Shown: positions 35,950 to 47,960 of the stretch, in pieces
Position numbering within the stretch: position 1 is the first letter of the stretch
Layout: every line of letters starts with the position of its first letter
DNA from: Cymbomonas tetramitiformis
Taxonomy: Eukaryota; Chlorophyta; Pyramimonadophyceae; Pyramimonadales; Pyramimonadaceae
Direction of reading: 5' to 3'
NCBI GenBank assembly: GCA_001247695.2
Contig: LGRX02035424.1
Coordinates: forward strand, 1 to 64,000
DNA length: 64,000 bases
The notes under the pieces: model-generated
The model's input: the letters and a program-made list of their open reading frames with translations, nothing else
Told to the model about the DNA's origin: nothing
The model's database searches: none
Translations under genes and position numbers: made by a program

Positions 35950-37141
35950 TGCTCGGTCAGGGAAACAAAATGCTGCTTGGGTTCGGAACGTTGGAAGCAT
36001 ACTTATCGGATGCTTCTGCCACTAATAGTACTGCGTATTGGAGGGTGGATGGAGGCTGGGTGGTGGCGAATCCTACAGGAATGCCCACAACTGCAACCTT
36101 TCCCACCGCCCTCCCGACCACCACCAACGCCCCCACCGCCTCGCCCACCACCACCACCACTGCACCCACTGCCACCTCCCACCGCGCCTCCCCGACCACC
36201 CGCCTCGCCCACCACCACCGCCCACCGCCGCCCACCACCACCACTACCACTGCACCCACTGCTTCACCTCTCACCGCCTCCCGACCACCGCCGCCCACCA
36301 CCAACGCCCACCGCCGCCCACCACCACCACCACCACTGCACCCACTGCTTCACCTTCTACCGCCTCCCGACCACCGCCTCGCCCACCACCAACGCCCCGC
36401 GCCCACCACCACCACCACTGCACCCACTGCTTCACCCTCCACCGCCTCCCGACCACCGCCGCCCACCACCACCACCACTGCACCCACTGCTTCACCCTCT
36501 ACCGCCTCCCCGACCACCGCCTTGCCCACCACCAACGCCCCCACCGCCGCCCACCACCACCACTACTGCACCCACTGCTTCACCCTCTACTGCCTCCCCC
36601 GACCACCGCCTCGCCCACCACCACTGCACCCACTGCTTCACCCACTGCTTCACCCTCTACCGCCTCCCCGACCACTATCCCTCCCACCACCAACCCACCC
36701 ACTGCTCCGCCCTCTACTGTCCCGCCCTCCACAATGACACCCACTGTCAGTCCAAGCACCGGTCTTCCCACCGTAGCTCCCTCCACTGCGGCCCCAACCA
36801 CCGCCTCCCCAATAACCACGTCTCCCGTTTCTAAACTCTCCCCAATCATCTCCCCGACTGCGTCTCCGCCCATTCCAGATGTGCTCGTGGACACGGCAGA
36901 CACGTTGGTCACGGTGACAGTCGTCACGGCGGGGATCTCCTCGGCCTCTGGAGGCTCTTTTGGAGGGAACCTGATCGAGCTCATGGCGCAAGCGCAGCTC
37001 GTGTCACTGTTCGCTTCCTTGCGAGCGCCCCCCCAGGTCCTCTCCGATGCGTTTCTCGGCCTGGCCAAGAGCCTCGCTTGGAGCAACCTCCGGTGCGCCT
37101 TCTGGCCCGACCGTGAGAGACCCGCACCGTGCGTCCTTTAG
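35950..37141 (+). CDS. Membrane glycoprotein gene, Thr/Pro mucin-like stalk and juxtamembrane domain
   Basis: The reading begins LEAYLSDASATNSTAYWRVD, then TGMPTTATFPTALPTTTNAP and many units of APTASPTTA / TTNAPTASP encoded by a CCACCACC-rich minisatellite (36080-36820), the expected substrate of O-glycosylation. After the stalk come PDVLVDTADTLVTVTVVTAG, then GGSFGGNLIELMAQAQLVSL and LSDAFLGLAKSLAWSNLRC. That last block matches a juxtamembrane motif (aqlvsL..., ..lS..lsWsNl) seen before the first membrane helices of large surface proteins in algae and oomycetes. The sensible frame changes from codons starting at 35802 mod 3 on the left to 36038 mod 3 on the right, so repeat indels have shifted phase, or introns hide in the array. 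Confidence 0.55.
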
Positions 37142-37269
37142 ATAGGGAAGATCCGTCCACCTGTGTGCAGGATCCTGCCCCGTCGAACGCCTACCACGAC
37201 TTGCCCCGTCTCTACCTGCTTTCAAACAGGACTCGGCTTTCCCCCCCGTCGGAGTGTATTATGACTCCT

Positions 37270-38345
37270 CGGTGTTGGGTATGTTGCATCACTTTTGGTC
37301 GCAGTGAGGTGTATGTTGCATCGCTTAGGGTCGCAATGGTGTGTCTGTTACATCACTTAGGGCTGCAGTGAGGTGTCTGTTGCATCGCTTAGGGTCGCAA
37401 TGGTGTGTCTGTTACATCACGCAATGGTGTGTCTGTTATCACTTAGGGCTGCAGTGAGGTGGCTGTTGCATCGCTTAGGGTCGCAATGGTGTGTCTGTTA
37501 CATCACTTAGGGCTGCAGTGAGGTGTCTGTTACATCACTTAGGGTCGCAATGGTGTGTCTGTTACATTGCTTAGTGTTGGATTTAGCATGTTATGCTGAT
37601 CAAAATGCTGTAAAGAGTAACTGTCTAGGATTAGTAATGCACTCAGTAGCTCAAACCCTATAGAAACCCTAAGAAACCCTAAGTACAGTGTTGATTAAGA
37701 GGTCAAAAAGGGATCAGGCATTGTAGGATAGATATGGACCGTAGGATCAATACAGAACAGCGACAACAATGATCAACTGATCAAAAGTCGCCAATTTGAA
37801 AGTCTGCGAATATGAAGTGTAGTAGACGAGGTGTGAGAAGTTGCCAAGTCTGCCATTGCGGCATCTTGATTGGCTGAACTGCCATTGCGGCATCTCGATT
37901 GGCTGAACTGCCATTGCGGCATCTCGATTGGCTGAACTGCCATTGCGGCATCTCGATTGGCTGATTTGCCATTGCGGCATCTTGATTGGCTGAACTGCCA
38001 TTGCGGCCTCTTGATTGGCTGAACTGCCATTGCGACATCTTGATTGGCTGAACTGCCATTGCGGCATCTTGATTGGCTGAACTGCGCGCCGGTTGAGCGC
38101 TTGAACAATCAATAAGTAGAACTTTCAATGTTATGAAGTTCACTTGTTTTTCGCACTCTCCTTCTACATAGTATAATTCCGAAACTTAGGGCCGCAGTGA
38201 GGTGTCTATTTCATCGCTTAGGTTTGCAATGGTGTGTCTGTTACATCACTTAGGGCTGCAGTGAGGTAGCTGTTACATCACTTCGGGCTGCAGTGAGGTA
38301 GCTGTTACATCGCGTAGGGTCGCAGTGAAGCCCTTGTTACAAAGG
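37270..38345. repeat. Composite satellite: about 32-bp array interrupted by a 29-bp array
   Basis: Units of ATCACTTAGGG(C/T)(T/C)GCAGTGAGGTGTCTGTTAC run from 37270 to 37570 and resume at 38190-38340. Between them, 37855-38090 holds about eight units of TTGATTGGCTGAACTGCC / ATTGCGGCATC. The second array probably inserted into or beside the first. It lies in an intron or gap of the membrane-protein gene. Confidence 0.9.
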
Positions 38346-38599
38346 GACCGCATAATTATGACATCATCACGGAAGCCGATATTGTGCAACGTTCAGATTT
38401 TTGAAAGCTTTGGGTGCCATCCTGGTGATGCAGGTTCGAGGACCCACTATCCGACAGTGACTTGTGCGATGACGCTGCCTGGCTAGCTTTGGTCAGCTTG
38501 ACCCAGCAGCTGTGGCGAACAGCCTCCGGAGTTCTGATCGCATTTGTGGTAGGAGGAGGCACTAGAAACTTTCCCAGCTCTCCTGCAGTCCCGCAGGGT

Positions 38600-39025
38600 C
38601 GGGGTCTGCGAGATCTGCTGCGCGTGAGGGGGGTCTGCGAGATCTGCCGCGCGTGAGGGGGCTCACGAGATCTGCTGCACGTGAGGGGGTCTGCGAGATC
38701 TGCCGCGCGTGAGGGGGGTCTACGAGATCTGCTGCACGTGAGGGGAGTCTACGAGATCTGCTGTGCGTGAGGGAGGTCTACGAGATCTGCTGTGCGTGAG
38801 GGGAGTCACGAGATTACTGTGCGTGAGGGGGTCTACGAGATGTGCTGCACGTGAGGGGTCTGCGAGATGTGCTGCACGTGAGGGGGTCTACGAGATGTGC
38901 TGCACGTGAGGGGAGTCTACGAGATGTGCTGTGCGTGAGGGAGGTCTACGAGATCTGCTGTGCGTGAGGGGAGTCTACGAGATCTGCTGTGCGTGAGGGG
39001 GGTCTACGAGATCTGCCGCACGCGA
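38600..39025. repeat. 29-bp minisatellite, about 15 units
   Basis: Units of GTCTACGAGATCTGCTG / TGCGTGAGGGG with frequent C/T changes (GTGCGTGAG, CACGTGAG, CGCGTGAG) and GATCTGCTG/GATGTGCTG subtypes clustered by position, suggesting stepwise expansion. No coding role. Confidence 0.9.
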
Positions 39026-39549
39026 GAGAACGGTTGATAACCGATGCGCAGATCTGGCTACGGCATCGGATGGCTTTCAGTGCAAACGTTTGGATCCGAG
39101 AAGTCGTTCTTCGAGAGATAGGAACTGGAACACCTCGCGTTGAAATGCCGGTATGCAGTTCATGATTTCTTCTGTTGGGCGATGGTCAGGCCGGCTTCGG
39201 TTGGCATGCCTCACGCTGCTCGGACGTGTCGTTGGCAGTGAATCAGCATGGCAGCTGTGGCTGCAGCCACTGTCTCCAACTTACTGGCGTGGAATCCCGC
39301 ATGCGAATCAGATCTGGTTGTTGCTTGCTAGTGCTGGGAGGGACGTGGAGGGGGTGGAAACGTTTCCGACATTCCTTGATTCGGTCAAGGCACAGTGCTG
39401 TTACCCTCCCAGCGTCACCGCAGAGTGGATGGATGGAAGAGAGTACGAGGCCCAAAGTCGGCATTCGCGCAGCAGTAGTAAGACGGGGTTAAGGTGGGAG
39501 ACGGGTGGATGGTGAAAGGGGATGGGGTGGGGTAAGGGTCGGGGTTGGG

Positions 39550-42250
39550 GTATCAAAGTTGCGGCATTTCCTTAAGCACGCGTGGAAGCGCATCAACTTC
39601 CTGGCCATCGCGGACATGCCGCACATCTTGCACTTCCCTCACCTGGAAATCATCATCGTGATGATATTGAATACCGGGCTTGCGCAGAGCGCCGGGAACG
39701 CAATGGGGAGCTTGGAAGTGGAACACGGCGTGTTGCCCACGATGGTGTACGGACTAGCTGCTCTACTCGCCGTCTTCCTCGCCGTGGCCGGGCTCTTCTC
39801 AATCGTGAGGAGTGCCCAATGCTCGAAGGTGACAAAAACACGAACCGATCGCTGCAAGAAGTGGTGTTGCCCCATATGTTGTGAGGACGAAGACGCAATC
39901 CCAAGTGCCGTGCGTGTGGCATGCCATCTCACCTCAGTGCCGCTCGGGGGCATTCCGTATGCGGGCCGTCCGATTGGCAGAGGTGGCCAGCCGGCGAAGG
40001 GAACTCTTGTGTAGATCGTGTAGGTGCCGTCGAGGGGTATGGAATCACCGAGTGTTAAGCCAAAACCAGATCCATATATATATCCATATATCCATATGTA
40101 ACAACTAACGACATGCCATCTTAAATATGGAAAGTGTCTCGAGTGTATCAAAAGACATGGTTTCAGCTTCACACTCGGTGATTCCACACCCCTCGGTGCC
40201 GTTCTCTATCTTCATAAAAAGCTTTGGGAAGGGGCCGGGGGTCGGGCAGCCGCCAAAGGTCCGCTACGTGAGGATCGAGGCGATCCACGAGTGGGATCCA
40301 CGTCAGCGCTTCGTGGAGCAGCTGCACGTGATGATATGCGCCGCGATGCACTCTCCCCGCGCCATGTGGCTCTCCCCCGACGCAAAGCCAATCCTGATCC
40401 GCCTCAACCCGCTGTACGCTGCTGAGGGGAGGACGTCGGCGGAGGGGAAGGGGCCTGAGGCCCGTGGTGAAAGTGCCCAGACAATCTCAAACACCGTCAT
40501 ATATAGCGCCGTCCCCTCTGCGCCAGCCGTAGATGGCCAGGAGTCATCTGCAGGGGCAGTGCTGGAAGGGTGCCAGTGTGAGGGTCCTCCAAGCAAAGTT
40601 GTCCTTGCGGAGGAAGAGCAGAGCACACCCCCCGTTACCCCCGGCTCGAGCCAGCGCAGCCCCAAACATAGCCTTTGTCGGGGCGGGACGCTGATCCGGT
40701 GGAGCACGCCGGCGAAGAATTTTTCGGAAGCCATCGACGCTGGAGATGTGCGCGATGAGGTGGGCAATGAAGATGGCCCGTTACGGATCGGAGAGTTTAT
40801 CGCGCGGTGCGATGCGGCCCGCTTTGTTCGTTCGGTTCATCAATGATCGAGGATGCTCTTGAGATCCGCCGGTTCTTCCCGAGCTGTTGGGGAGGCCCAC
40901 GCTAACTGCAAAATCTGCGGTTAATCCGGATCGCAGGCTCAATTGCTAATCAATGATGCGCGACGCCGTCGCGGCTTCCCCTCCACGGCACGAGATGCAT
41001 TCGGAGGATTTGCAGGGAAACACGTGTCACGCATGCAGGCATCTGTTGAGGCATCTGTTGATGGGCAGCGCCCAGAGCATGCCCGCGCTCTAGAGCGGGA
41101 GTAGCTGAGATAACCTCGGCCTGATCGCGAGGCTTCTGGGCGCTCGCCGGATAGCAATATGAGGATCGCCAGCATTGAGCGTGAGGCTGGAGGGCATCAT
41201 GGACCGGCGCAAGCTTCTCAAACAAAGTCGCGGGAGCGGGCGGGGGCGCATGCGTCGGAAGCAGATACGGGGTGCTATTTGCGAACGTGCAAGGAGGCAA
41301 GCCGGTGACTCTCCAAGTGGCGCTGCGCGATTGGTACCCCAAAAATTACCTACGCTTTCAGGAGGCCTTCACGCAAGCCATGCCGCGATGGTGGCGACCA
41401 TTTCCTCGTAGCGCATCGCAGCTGCTGCTATCTGATATCGGAGTATACTATCAAGTGCTGAAGCAGGCGTTGAACATCTTCTCTGCGGTGACAGCCTTGG
41501 CAAGGCACCTGGGAGCGCCTCGGAGGAGGTGTCAGATTTGTGGTCCCTCGTACAGTGACCCCACGACGCGCGCGTGGTGGGGATACGATGGATCAAAGTG
41601 TGTGTGTGACTGTTGCCCTCTTCAGCAACATGTGGTGGTCATGAGGACTCCTGGCACCGGAGAGCAATTGGGGAGGGATGATTTGTGGAACCCAGGGTAG
41701 GAGGGGGGGAGGGAGTGCCAGGTGTTGCTCGGTGTATTTGCGGTGCCGTGTGCATGTGAGGAGGGCGAGATCGGGGAGCAGTATTGGGCCTGCACGTGGC
41801 CGCAGACCGCTATACTGATATCCGGCTTTATGTTTCAGGTTCGCCCGTCTGATTGGACGCCTGGATCCTGTGTGCGATCTGCATGGGGGCATGATATGGC
41901 AAATGCCTTATCGCGCCTGTGGCGCCGGTCAAGAGTGATGCCGGCATGCGAGGATCAAGCATTTGTGAAACGAAGTGGATATCGTGTAGGAATCCTTAGG
42001 TGTCATCATGGAGGGACCCTCGTTTTCTTAGGAGAGAGTGTTTGTTCTGCTCGCAGCTCTGCTTCCTCCTCATCATAAAGCCCTTAGCCAGCCGTTCACA
42101 TCAGCTCACGGAGATGATCGCGTGTTGCTGCAACATGGGCATCGTCTGCGCGGTACAGCTCACTTGGTACCTGGAGGCAACTAGCACACTGCGCCGCACC
42201 CTCTCGCATTCGCTCTTTTACCTGCAGGGCATCAGCGTGTGCTCCCAGGT
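39550..42250 (+). CDS. Membrane glycoprotein gene, transmembrane exons
   Basis: Coding-like blocks in order on the plus strand. About 39550-39830: LRHFLKHAWKRINFLAIADM, LHFPHLEIIIVMILNTGLAQ, then a strong helix MVYGLAALLAVFLAVAGLFS. About 40180-40400: VRYVRIEAIHEWDPRQRFVE. About 41275-41520: NVQGGKPVTLQVALRDWYPK, YYQVLKQALNIFSAVTALAR. 42040-42248: CSQLCFLLIIKPLASRSHQL, TEMIACCCNMGIVCAVQLTW, ending at a donor after CSQ. The RP/KP-x-S-R-x-H...TE(L/M) followed by a helix is typical of the C-terminal membrane bundle of TRP-like multi-pass surface proteins in algae and oomycetes. Exact splice sites are uncertain. The continuation into 42506-42856 (MRHMQCLMHSCPIQVVGSWH) is possible but weak. Confidence 0.45.
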
Positions 42251-42435
42251 GCGTTCGATGAGTTCACGCTCCAAGCATCCCTGCTGCCATCATTTTCGTT
42301 TGAGCATGTTCATGCTGTTAGCGCCCCTGCTTTCATCTCGTTCGTTCGATCATGTTCACGCTCCGAGCACCCCTGCTGCTATCACGTTTGTTCGATCATG
42401 TTCACACTTCGAGCACCTCTGCTTCCGTCACTGTC
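42251..42435. repeat. About 46-bp intronic minisatellite, four units
   Basis: Units of TTCGATCATGTTCACGCTCC / GAGCACCCCTGCTGC follow directly after the donor at 42249. Confidence 0.75.
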
Positions 42436-43023
42436 TGTAAGCTGCTGAGGATATTGTGCTGCTGAGAATGCCGCCGAGGACGATGTTCTAGTCATTGGAA
42501 GAAGATTGATATCTCAGAATCGTGTTAAAGAGTTATTGGGATACAGAATGCGACATATGCAGTGCCTGATGCATAGCTGTCCAATACAGGTGGTCGGCAG
42601 CTGGCACTACTATTATCGTTTAGCATCGTTGGCCCTCCGAATAACCTTCGCAAAGCGTAAGGAGCGCATCGCTGCACCAGAAGATATTGCTGTGCCAGCA
42701 ATAGAGATGCAGGCAATAGCTACAATTTCAAATCGCGACGAGATAACGGAGGGAGAGCCAGAGCAAACTCTCGAAAATCGAAGCAAGGTTTTCGTGAATC
42801 CTATATTTCAAATACTCATGAAGGCATCTGCATTACAGAGCTCAGCAAAGTGTTGAGAGGAAATAACAGTAAACGTGGATGTGAAATGACAGTTGCATGC
42901 GATGGGGGGTGCCCTCTAGCTAGGCAATGGACAATACAAAGGGAAAGACTTTGTAGGTCGCAGGGTCATATGCAAATATGAACTCAGTGCTGACTATAAG
43001 TCTGTATGTCATTTGCGAGTAAC

Positions 43024-43975
43024 TAGATTGGGTGTAGACATTTCATTATAATCCAGATTGGGTGTAGGCACTTCATTTTAATCTAGATTGGGTGTAGGCA
43101 CTTCATTTAATCTAGATTGGGTGTAGGCACTTCATTCTTAATCTAGATTGGGTGTAGGCACTTCATTTTAATCTAGATTGGGTGTAGGCACGTCATGTTG
43201 GTTTAGATTGGGTGTAGACACTTCATTGTAATGTGCCATTGGGTGTAGACACATGTGTAGAGGGTACGGGTCGTAATTTTTGTTGCTATTTGTTGCAAAA
43301 AAATTTTTGGCGAATTCAACTTGTAGATATCAAAATCCGACCACAATGAACATATCTAACGGTTGAATTTGCGAAATAATGTTTTTGTATGCGATTACTA
43401 GCGAAAAACAGTTCGGAATCGATGTTTGTTGTTATTTGTTGCAAAACAAAGCATCATTTCGCAAATTCAACCAGTAGATATCAACAGCTAACCACAATGA
43501 GCATATCTAACGGTTGAATTTGTGAAATAATGTTTTGTATGCGGTGACTAACGAAAAATTGTTCGTAATCGATGGTTTATGTTGTTTGATGCTTAAAAAA
43601 CATTATTTCGAAAATCCAACCGGTAGATATGTTCATTGTGGTCAGATGTTGATATCTAACGCTTGAATTTGCATGATAATGTTCACATGCAATATTATCA
43701 ATGTAAAATGTAATGCCCTCCAGGCATCAAGGTATGTTAAAATGAAGTCTACACCCAATCTAGATTAAAATGAAATGTCTACACCCAATCTAGATTAAAA
43801 TGAAGTGCCTACACCCAATCTGGATTAAATAAAATGTCTACACCCAATCTGGATTAAAATTAAGTGCGTACACCCAATCTAGATTAAAATGAAGTGCCTA
43901 CATCCAATCTAGATAAAAATGAAGTGCCTACACCCAATCTGGATTATAATTAAATGTCTACACCCAATCTAGACT
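43024..43975. mobile_element. Foldback element with tandem-repeat arms
   Basis: The left arm (43024-43262) holds about eight head-to-tail copies of TAGATTGGGTGTAGGCACTT / CATTTTAATC. The right arm (43741-43975) holds about eight copies of the complement (AATGAAGTGCCTACACCC / AATCTAGATT). The core has two tandem units containing internal inverted repeats around AACGGTTGAATTTGCGAAAT and TTCGCAAATTCAACC. The arrangement is that of a foldback transposon. No ORF is present. A target duplication could not be seen. Confidence 0.85.
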
Positions 43976-44209
43976 TATCCCATAAATTAAAGGATATACC
44001 CATTGAGCGACAGTCCGACAAAAATAAATGAGAATATAGCCTGTACAACTTGGGCATCTGGGTGGCAAGATCGGGATCTGTGGGCGAGACCGCGTGTTAC
44101 GTTCGTTCCGCATTTTTTGCGACCTACGTACTATTTACTGGAATATCCTAACGGGATACTCCTCATCGTATATACACACAATGAAAGTGCCAACGAACCG
44201 TGTGGATAT

Positions 44210-44530
44210 CTGTGATATGTAATTGTCTCTCAAAGCATAGACCGCAAACCCAAATATAGAGTTTGTGGTCAAACAAGTGACACTGCCCACGTGGTAAGCT
44301 GTCATCACAGGCAAGGGCCACCATACTCCGAGTGGACCACAAAGAGTCGCACTAGGGGAGGCTGCGCTGGGACTCCCGGTCAGGGCTGCCCGAACTAGCT
44401 AATCCTAGTACACCACCTCCAGGAGAAATGCGGTGACAGAATGCTGGGCATGCAGCTAAATATGTGCAACTGGCCCAAAGCCCATATAGTCCGAATCTAC
44501 AGGGTCAAATACATTCTGTGCAATTCTGAT
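44210..44530. other. Possible retroelement leader or LTR relic
   Basis: A 22-base identical string (GGGACTCCCGGTCAGGGCTG..) occurs here at 44369-44390 and at 55885-55906, with similar flanks (AGGGG..CTGC). GTACACCACCTCC nearby resembles the end of the LTR region at 48605. Interpreted as decayed retroelement non-coding sequence. Confidence 0.35.
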
Positions 44531-44738
44531 ACCACCGGAGTGTAACTCTGCACCCTAGCTCAAGCGGGTGGCTAAGAAATCCAAATCTGAAAGTAAAAAT
44601 GCAAGAAACAACACCTCGGTCTGCCTGGGTGACTACCAAATCTCGGCTGCAATACTGGTCCCCCAGCCTGGCAGTGCACATCCCGTGGGTCACACAAACT
44701 CCACACAGTGCAAGTACTGTGTGCCCGCAGTAAGATCA

Positions 44739-46195
44739 AATCCCGATCTCCTCGTAGCCAACGTCCTCGTACTCATCCGTGTCGGTGTTAAACAGCTGCG
44801 CTACATCGGAAGCATCAGGATCCACACCAGCTATGCGGTTAATGTCCGAATCGTCAACGTACTGATCAATCCCGGCAACCGTGGCATGTCCGACAGGCGG
44901 TCCCGGAACTGGATCCGCCCGTGCACCATCAATCTCCACAGCATTCGTAGGCACACTGCTCGCAGCACCCCCTGCCGTAGCCAGGAGCTCACCACGCACG
45001 TGCACCCTCCGCATGATCGATCTCGCCAAGAAGCCGCAGTGAGTCCCCGCCGGGTATCTAAGCTCCAGGCTCCGTCTGCATCACGTAGAGTGGCTGACCG
45101 CGGTGCCAGCTCGGCCCACTCGTCCAGGTAGGATCCTCTCAACGCCATCGTACATGAGAGATCCCGCCTGCACACCACGTGCATACATCTCGTCAAGGGT
45201 CTCGTCGATGTGAGCATACGCCGTAGGTGATAACGCCGACAACCGATCCTGCTCCGTCATCACTGCAGGTTGCCCGCGTGCAAGTGCGTCCTGACGCAAA
45301 TGTACACCAGCCAGCCGACGGAAATGTTCCGCCCGTCGCGTGAGCACTGCCACCTGCCGAAACATGTCTCCCTCTGTTGCTGGTACATACTCGGGCTCGT
45401 AAAATATCACCCCCAGGCGGATCTCCCACAGTCACGGGCGGTCTGAGGTCAGGTGCGAGAATATCCTCATTCTGCGTGCGCATGTCCCGCGGTGTATGCC
45501 AGTCGGCCACAGCCGGGAACGCGCCACCTGCTGAGGCGCCCACTCCGGACCGCAATGCGCCCACTGCCGCGTGCAACAGAAGCACAGCGCCGCTACGGCA
45601 AGCCATGATGGCATGCATGATCGTGGGAAATGCGTAGTAGGTGCGGCCTCCAGGCCCCCGCTCGTGTGCACGGCGGTGTGCTGGCGGTGTCGCAGCCTCT
45701 GCGTCCTGCGTGTCCACAATATCATCGGCATCCGTCCTGCACACTCTCGTCAGGAGAGCCAAGATCCGCCATGAGAATGTCCGGCGAGTCCAGCTCCGGC
45801 GCGATCTCGATAAAGAGCATGCTGGCTGGTAACGCACCACCAGAGTCCGCCAGGACCGTAGGCGGCTACACAGGATCAGGCACCGGAAACGCTGGGCGTG
45901 CCAGCCCGTCAGCCCCGTGAATCCAAGGCCCCACCAGCTCAGGCCCCACCTACTGTGGCGCATGCAAGTGTCACAGTGATCACCGAGGCAGCCGTGAGCT
46001 GTGCATACTCACCTCGTGCGGTGCCCCGGTCCGCCCAGCGACGGGCCACCCGGGGCTCCTGGTGAGCTAAAGGCTTCTGCTGGATGGAAGCATGCGTAAA
46101 AGGAACTCTCCGCCGCTTTGCAGCCGCCTCCACCCACCGTGTCAGATCCCGGATCTCCCCGAGCGTGGACCGAAGCTAAGCTACGTACATCGTCG
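44739..46195 (-). pseudogene. Degenerate intron-containing coding region, unrecognised
   Basis: The 5'-most supportable exon (46195-46018) reads RSTLGEIRDLTRWVEAAAKR and ends at a good donor (GTGAGTATGC at about 46017). Coding-like frames then alternate: IEIAPELDSPDILMADLGSP, DADDIVDTQDAEAATPPAHR, TYYAFPTIMHAIMACRSGAV, VIFYEPEYVPATEGDMFRQV, AYAHIDETLDEMYARGVQAG. The region ends with an acidic tail (DASDVAQLFNTDTDEYEDVG) and a stop near 44739. Frame changes at about 45770, 45410 and 45080 imply frameshifts or short introns. No domain recognised. The acidic end and poor conservation would suit a retroelement protein. Confidence 0.4.
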
Positions 46196-46486
46196 TAATG
46201 GAGTACTTCACAAACAATATAGCAAATCTTGAGGGCAGGCAAGTGCACCAGAGTTAACGAAGTATTAGACGCCGTCTAATCAATTTAATTCCAAAATAAG
46301 CTCCCGATTCCAAGTCGGTTGAGCTTTTATTTACAAATAAACAGATTGAGCAGTGTCACATTTACACGTGCAGAATCTATAGGTCCATACGATTCTACCC
46401 AATCAGAACTGCACCATCTGCTGTCCGATTCGAGGAGAGACCACGTCCGGCCATTAGCGCCCTACGACCGTTTTTTGGCACCATCA

Positions 46487-46828
46487 TCAATGCTTCGGCT
46501 TCTTCCTCCGAGGAAGCATATCGTTGTGCTCCTCCTCCTCCTCCTCCGACGGCTGCGGTCCTGCCGCGGGATTCGCCGGTGCAGCCACGTCCCTTGCTAC
46601 CCCCGACTCATCCCGTGGCTCAGAAATCATCCGCTCCTCCGCGCACCGTACACAATCTCTCACCTGCTGGCACATGTCAGGAGACGATTGGGCTGACCGA
46701 GGGGACACCTCCGGAGGAGAGGCAGGTAACCATGGGCTGCACGGAGGGTTGCAGTGACAGAACCCCAGAGATGTAGGGCAATACTTAGAAGACATCGGAT
46801 CGTATGCTGGAGACTGAGTCTCGTCCAT
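46487..46828 (-). CDS. Unrecognised small acidic-tailed ORF
   Basis: 113 residues with CHCNPPCSPW, CQQVRDCVRCAEER and an end of SEEEEEEHNDMLPRRKKPKH. It may be the last exon of a decayed gene continuing from 47.4 kb. No family recognised. Confidence 0.25.
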   Translation of the reverse strand: MDETQSPAYDPMSSKYCPTSLGFCHCNPPCSPWLPASPPEVSPRSAQSSPDMCQQVRDCVRCAEERMISEPRDESGVARDVAAPANPAAGPQPSEEEEEEHNDMLPRRKKPKH

Positions 46829-47769
46829 CAGATCCGATGCCTCTCCGTTCGATTGAGCTACATGGATCGGCTCAGCTCCCGCACTGACCGGTCGCCTTTC
46901 GACTGCTCCACCTCAGCTGCATGCTGCCCTCCGAGCTCAGGGGAATATGGCACGACACTCACATCTGAGTCGCACCCGTCCTCGTCCTGCGCACGGAGAA
47001 AGCAAGAGGCGCGGGCGCATCAGTTGGGCGCACGCCCGTAATACGGGATTCCCTCGTAATATGAGATACCTCGCTGTCATCCTATCTACCGGGCACTGCG
47101 CCAGTCGTCGGGAGCGTCCAGGTCGAAGGGGGTGCCAAGTAGCTCCTTTGGGGTCATTGCATCGACCGACGTCCTTTCCCAGCGCATCGGAGCTCCATTC
47201 GGTCCGTGACCATGATGTACTGCCAGGCTCCAAACTTCGAACAGACATCCCCAGTCATGCCGGTCTGCACTCCAGGCACTCCCGCAGGTACGAGACGCCA
47301 CTCCACGGACACATCCCAGCCTGTTACCCATCACTTCCCAGCGTATTCCGAAAGTGGCTCCTGTCACACAACTCCTCCCCTGCGTTCGTTCAGGTCTCCT
47401 GCGTGGCGTTCAGGTCTCCTGGAGGGTCTTCCCAAGGAACAAATCCTTGAATAAACGTCTCAGCAGGTTCGCAGGGATCGGGTACACTGCTGCGGCAGCT
47501 CCCGCTCCAGTCTATCTAAATAGTCGATATAAACCCTGAGTTGAGGGTTTCGAAATCAGAACGATAAGATCTCTTCAATAAAACGGAGGTAAACATGAAT
47601 ACCTAACGGTTGTTTCACGTCTACTGGTGACGGTCACTCAGCCTACTATAGGAAGTGGCATGTGACAGTTAGGTTCGAGTGTCACAGTGTCAAATCCAGC
47701 ACAGAGTGCTCTCTGTAGGGCATGCGATTTTATGAATATAATTTTTGCCGTGCGGCGGGTTGCCATCAT

Positions 47770-47960
47770 CGTGGGTGCTTGGCCGCGTGGTCAAATATTG
47801 GTAAGCCGAACGCGGTACACGCGGTTGGTAAGGGGTTCGATTCCCCTTGGAGGTATGGGCTCCTACGATACCCCTTGTGGTCTAGCGGTATGAGGCGATT
47901 GCCGCCGACGACGCCGCTTGTCCACAAGGGGCGTCGTGGGTGCCCACCCACACCTTCATG
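47770..47960 (+). repeat. tRNA-derived repeat with two tRNA-like modules
   Basis: The first module has an A-box-like TGGCCGCGTGGTC and a canonical T-arm AAGGGGTTCGATTCCCCTT. The second has a D-arm-like TGGTCTAGCGGTATGA enclosed by a stem CCCCTTGTGG / CCACAAGGGG. In neither does the 5' acceptor strand pair with the expected 3' strand, so these are not functional tRNA genes. A tRNA-derived SINE head or tRNA relics is the best reading. Confidence 0.5.

Noticed and set aside
36271..36544. Trp/Val/Gly-rich minus-strand ORFs
   Set aside because: Antisense of the CCACCACC minisatellite encoding the Thr/Pro stalk.
37640..37690. Telomere-like CCCTAA runs
   Set aside because: Only a few irregular AAACCCTA copies, not a tandem telomeric array.
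37747..38143. Three overlapping minus-strand repetitive ORFs
   Set aside because: Products of a 29-bp tandem repeat read in several frames; no start context or family.
44870..44885. YVDD as a reverse transcriptase active site
   Set aside because: The surrounding residues (AGIDQYVDDSDINR) lack other RT motifs and lie in an acidic C-terminal tail.
47780..47850. Functional tRNA gene
   Set aside because: T-arm is perfect but the acceptor strands do not pair and no convincing anticodon arm forms.
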